DNA of 64,000 nucleotides from Sphingobium sp. JS3065. GTDB lineage: Bacteria; Pseudomonadota; Alphaproteobacteria; Sphingomonadales; Sphingomonadaceae. The notes beneath the pieces were generated by a model. That model had not been told where the DNA came from. It ran no database searches and saw nothing but the letters and a program-made list of their open reading frames with translations. Where the stretch lies: NCBI RefSeq assembly GCF_026427355.1, contig NZ_CP102664.1:2728001-2792000 (forward strand), read 5' to 3'. The position numbers and the translations under genes were made by a program. Below, in pieces: positions 61,067-64,000 of the stretch (position 1 is its first letter; the number at the start of each line of letters is the position of its first letter).

Positions 61067-62305
61067 TCATATCCCCTTTCGGCGGTAATCCTGCTCCGCC
61101 ATCGCGATCTCCAGGCAGTTGGCGAGCCGGTGCATGTCGCCTTCGTCCAGCAGATGATCGACCGGGAAGGCGATGCTGCGGCGGCCCATATCCTGCGCCA
61201 CGGGCAGCATGCCGTCCCGGCGCACATCGATGCCGGCAAAGGCCGCTTCCCGCGTCATGTCGGCGCAGGAGCCGCTGCCGACCGGCATGCCCATGCGCGC
61301 CATGCCGTCGATGATGGGGGCGGTTCCCGCTTCGCCCAGCCGGCTGGCGGCGATGGTGACGTAGAGCCGGTAGAAGGCATGGCCGACATGATCCGGAATC
61401 TCCGACACCTCCACAGCCGAATCGGCGCGCAGCAGGCGCATCAGCACCTCCGCGTTGCGCCGCCGCCGGGCGATCCAGCCGGGCAGCTTGGCAAGCTGCG
61501 CCCGGCCGATGGCGGCCTGCATTTCGGTCATCCGCCAATTGCTGCCGAAACTGTCGTGCAGATAGCGGAAGCCGCTGGCGGTCGCGGGCGCGAAGAATTT
61601 GTCCGGATTCTTGCCATGGTCCTTATAGGCCCAGGCCCGCTTCCAATGGGCCTCGTCGCGCAGCAGCAGCATGCCCCCTTCCCCACCGGTAGACATGATC
61701 TTGTCGGTGCAGAAGGAAAAGGCGGCGGCATCGCCCAGGCCGCCGACCGGACGGCCATGCCAGGTCGCCCCATGCGCCTGCGCGCAATCCTCGACCAGCC
61801 ACAGCCCCTTTTCGTCGGCCAGCGCCCGAAGCGCATCCATGTCGCAGGGCCATCCGGCGAGATGCACGCACAATATCGCCCGGCTGCGCGGCGACAGCAT
61901 GCGGCGGACCGATTCCGGATCGATGGCGTTGCTGACCGGATCGATATCGGCAAAGACCGGCGTCGCCCCCACCGCGACGATGCAGGCCGCGCTGGCGAAG
62001 AAGCTGCGCGAGGGCAGGATCACCTCATCCCCCGGCCCGATGCCCAGCGCCCGCAGCGCCAGTTCCAGCGCCACCGTCCCATTACTGACGGCGACGCCAT
62101 GGGGCATATCGCAAAAGGCCGCGAACTCCACCTCGAACCGGCGGGTCTGGTCGCCATGGACCATCGAATTGACCCGGCCGCTTTCCAGCACATGCATGAC
62201 AGCCGCGACCTCATCCGCCTCATGCTGGGGCCAGCGCAATGTGGGATCGTCGAGCGGGCTGGGGCGCGGAGGGAGGGCGGCTTGGGCGGGTGCGGATTGC
62301 ATCAT
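61067..62305 (-). CDS. DegT/DnrJ/EryC1/StrS sugar aminotransferase
   Basis: A 412-residue PLP enzyme that aminates a keto-nucleotide sugar. SNGTVALELALRALGIGPGD near residue 75, LVEDCAQAHGATW (Asp on PLP ring N) and FSFCTDKIMSTGGEGG with the PLP lysine are the family motifs. Its substrate would be made by the dehydratase gene immediately upstream, giving an aminodeoxy sugar for the polymer. Confidence 0.92.
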   Translation of the reverse strand: MMQSAPAQAALPPRPSPLDDPTLRWPQHEADEVAAVMHVLESGRVNSMVHGDQTRRFEVEFAAFCDMPHGVAVSNGTVALELALRALGIGPGDEVILPSRSFFASAACIVAVGATPVFADIDPVSNAIDPESVRRMLSPRSRAILCVHLAGWPCDMDALRALADEKGLWLVEDCAQAHGATWHGRPVGGLGDAAAFSFCTDKIMSTGGEGGMLLLRDEAHWKRAWAYKDHGKNPDKFFAPATASGFRYLHDSFGSNWRMTEMQAAIGRAQLAKLPGWIARRRRNAEVLMRLLRADSAVEVSEIPDHVGHAFYRLYVTIAASRLGEAGTAPIIDGMARMGMPVGSGSCADMTREAAFAGIDVRRDGMLPVAQDMGRRSIAFPVDHLLDEGDMHRLANCLEIAMAEQDYRRKGI

Positions 62306-62332
62306 GGTTCCCCCGGAAATCAGGCCTGGAAA

Positions 62333-64000
62333 TCAGGCGACATCGCGCGGCAGGCCGGTCGGCAGGGCGGCCTGGCTTTCCGCCGGGCGCGGCATGATGA
62401 ACAGCGTGTCGGAACTTTCCGCCGCCAGCCGCCGCAATATCTCCGCCCAGCGCGAACTGGCCGATGCGGCGACCATCTCATGGGTCAGCCGGACCAGTTC
62501 GTCCGCATCCCCCGCCGCGATCAGCCGGGCCAGTTGCCCGAAACCCTCCACCAGCATCTCCAGCGGAATGGGCGAGGGCATGGCCTCGAAAATGCCTGGG
62601 ATGGCGCTTTCGATCTTGTCCTCGGACGTGTCGAACAATTCCTCGAACAGCTTTTCGCCGGGGCGCAAGCCGATGAACTTGATCGGCACGTCGATCTCCG
62701 GGCGCAGCCCCGCCATCCGGATGACGCGGCGGGCGATCTCCACGATCTTCACCGGCTCGCCCATGTCGAGGACGAAGATGGTGCCACGCTCCGAATCCGT
62801 CTCCAGTGCGCGCGCGCTGCTTTGCAGGATCAGCAGCACCGCCTCCTGCACCGTCATGAAGAAGCGTTCGATATCCGGATGGGTGACGGTCAGCGGCTTG
62901 CCATTCGCCAGTTGCTGCTGGAACAGCGGGATCAGCGACCCGCTGGACCCCAGCACATTGCCGAAACGCACCGTCAGGAAGCGCGGGCTGTCCGGATCGC
63001 AACTGCCGATCAGGTCGAGCGCCTGGCAATAAAGCTCGCCCAGCCGCTTGGTCGCGCCCATCAGGCCGACGGGATTCACCGCCTTGTCGGTCGATATCTG
63101 GATCATGGCGCGGGCTTCGAATTCGCAGACCGCATCCGCGACGTTGCGCGTGCCCAATATGTTCGTATGCACCCCGGCGCAGGGATTGGCCTCCACCATC
63201 GGCACATGTTTCAGGGCGGCGGCGTGAAAGACGATCTCCGGCCGCCGCCGTTCGAACACCTGCCACAGCGCGGGGCGCTGGCGGATCGAGCAGAGTTCGG
63301 CATGGAAGCGGACATGGGGGAATTTCTCCCGCACCTCCATCTCTATGGCGTAGAGATTATATTCGCTGTGATCGAGCAGCACGATCTCTGCCGGCGAATA
63401 ATAGGCAAGCTGGCGCACCAGTTCGCCGCCGATGGTGCCGCCCGCGCCCGTCACCATGATCCGCGCCCCGGTGACGACACGCTCCAGATAGCTGTGCTGC
63501 ACCGTGATTTCCGGCCGCCCCAGCAATTCGGCCAGCGGCATCTTCTCTATCGCCATGCGGTCGCCGTCCATGGATTGGGCGCTGGTCCAGGGATTGCGAA
63601 AGCGCGAGACGACCAGATTTTCCTGCTCGGCCAGATTTGCGATGCGCAATATCTGTTGCCGGTCCAGCCGTTCGCTGCTTTCCTGCACGACCAGGCTGAC
63701 CGGGCGCTTGCCCACGCGGTCTAGGTCCGCGACGATCCGGGGCAGCATGTCGGGTTGTCCCAATATCGGCAGGCCGCCGACATTCAACCGCCGATCATGC
63801 CCGTCGAAGGAAATGACGCCGACGATCTCCAGCCCCGAACCGGCATCGGTGGGCACAAGGTCCGCCATGACCCGCGCCCAGTCCAGTTCGCCCAGCAGCA
63901 GGATGCGGCGATGCGCCTTCACGGTCCGGCGCAGGCGGGCGGACCGCGCATGCTTGAAGAACGCCCGGCGCAGCGCGCGCGCCGCCAGCAGCGCGGCGAC
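62333..64000 (-). CDS. CapD/PglF-type nucleoside-diphosphate-sugar 4,6-dehydratase (5' end beyond window)
   Basis: The frame is open to the window edge at 64000 with 555 codons visible. It has an N-terminal NAD-binding-like stretch (ILLLGELDWARVMADLV), then the catalytic SDR domain: IMVTGAGGTIGGELVRQLAY, FHAAALKHVPMVEANP, and SQTDKA-like ISTDKAVNPVGLMGATKR with the reduced TGxxxGG and SxxxxxxK active-site pattern of the WbpM/PglF group. Family members dehydrate UDP-GlcNAc. The missing 5' end should encode the four membrane spans. Confidence 0.9.
   Translation of the reverse strand, partial: VAALLAARALRRAFFKHARSARLRRTVKAHRRILLLGELDWARVMADLVPTDAGSGLEIVGVISFDGHDRRLNVGGLPILGQPDMLPRIVADLDRVGKRPVSLVVQESSERLDRQQILRIANLAEQENLVVSRFRNPWTSAQSMDGDRMAIEKMPLAELLGRPEITVQHSYLERVVTGARIMVTGAGGTIGGELVRQLAYYSPAEIVLLDHSEYNLYAIEMEVREKFPHVRFHAELCSIRQRPALWQVFERRRPEIVFHAAALKHVPMVEANPCAGVHTNILGTRNVADAVCEFEARAMIQISTDKAVNPVGLMGATKRLGELYCQALDLIGSCDPDSPRFLTVRFGNVLGSSGSLIPLFQQQLANGKPLTVTHPDIERFFMTVQEAVLLILQSSARALETDSERGTIFVLDMGEPVKIVEIARRVIRMAGLRPEIDVPIKFIGLRPGEKLFEELFDTSEDKIESAIPGIFEAMPSPIPLEMLVEGFGQLARLIAAGDADELVRLTHEMVAASASSRWAEILRRLAAESSDTLFIMPRPAESQAALPTGLPRDVA

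Noticed and set aside
60992..63724. A 910-codon open frame on the plus strand opposite the aminotransferase and CapD genes
   Set aside because: It is the antisense of well-supported genes in GC-rich DNA; its product is rich in His/Arg/Gln with no family resemblance, and no ribosome site precedes it.
1..64000. CRISPR array
   Set aside because: No regularly spaced direct repeats with unique spacers were seen; the tandem repeats near fic are two-copy only.

Overview
The window is GC-rich, dense DNA from an alphaproteobacterium, most likely a member of the Sphingomonadaceae (Sphingobium/Sphingomonas type). The clues are several large TonB-dependent receptors, a DUF1134 protein, an alphaproteobacterial glutamate-cysteine ligase, a CBP3-type cytochrome bc1 chaperone next to YceD, a bamE homologue and a Wza/CapD exopolysaccharide locus. 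The assignment is by family resemblance only; no search was run.

Layout. 1-14.1 kb is housekeeping: a phospholipase D (cut by the window edge), ubiA, rsmE, gshA, three membrane or ClpP-like proteins, ruvAB, a long-chain acyl-CoA ligase, a lipoprotein, gloAB, a TPR protein and an alpha/beta hydrolase, ending in tRNA-Leu(CAG). 14.2-41.5 kb is an accessory mosaic starting directly behind that tRNA. In order it holds a frameshifted resolvase relic, a Fur-box-controlled operon of two siderophore receptors plus a SIMPL protein, the tail of a trb conjugation operon (trbL'-trbF-trbG-trbI-DUF2274-DUF736-HTH), an intact IS21-family element sitting at a deletion junction between trbL and an isochorismatase-like gene, a LysR/MFS pair, a sulfide module, fragments of an integrase, pncB, a helicase and an IS5 transposase, and a Fic gene bracketed by 25-bp repeats.

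41.7-52.4 kb returns to chromosome-like content: a 2OG-Fe(II) oxygenase, a TonB receptor/lipoprotein pair behind a striking six-heptamer PhoB-box array, tRNA-Ser(GCU), DUF1134, dinB, yceD, the bc1 chaperone and bamE. 52.4-64 kb is one leftward exopolysaccharide operon (capD/pglF-like, DegT aminotransferase, two sulfotransferases, Wza-like exporter, beta-barrel, two glycosyltransferases, phosphoesterase, ATP-grasp, SDR), which suggests a sulfated polysaccharide.

The most interesting unit is 30.8-38.65 kb. A peroxiredoxin and an ArsR/BigR-type repressor with two cysteines face an eight-gene leftward run: persulfide dioxygenase-like MBL protein, two YeeE/YedE half-transporters, a BLH-SQR fusion, a TauE sulfite exporter, then cioA, cioB and a DUF2474 peptide. 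Together they look like a self-contained sulfide-oxidising respiratory module: SQR feeds quinone, and the sulfide/cyanide-tolerant bd-type oxidase re-oxidises it. As read, cioA is out of frame at a (CG)6 tract; five repeats would restore it.
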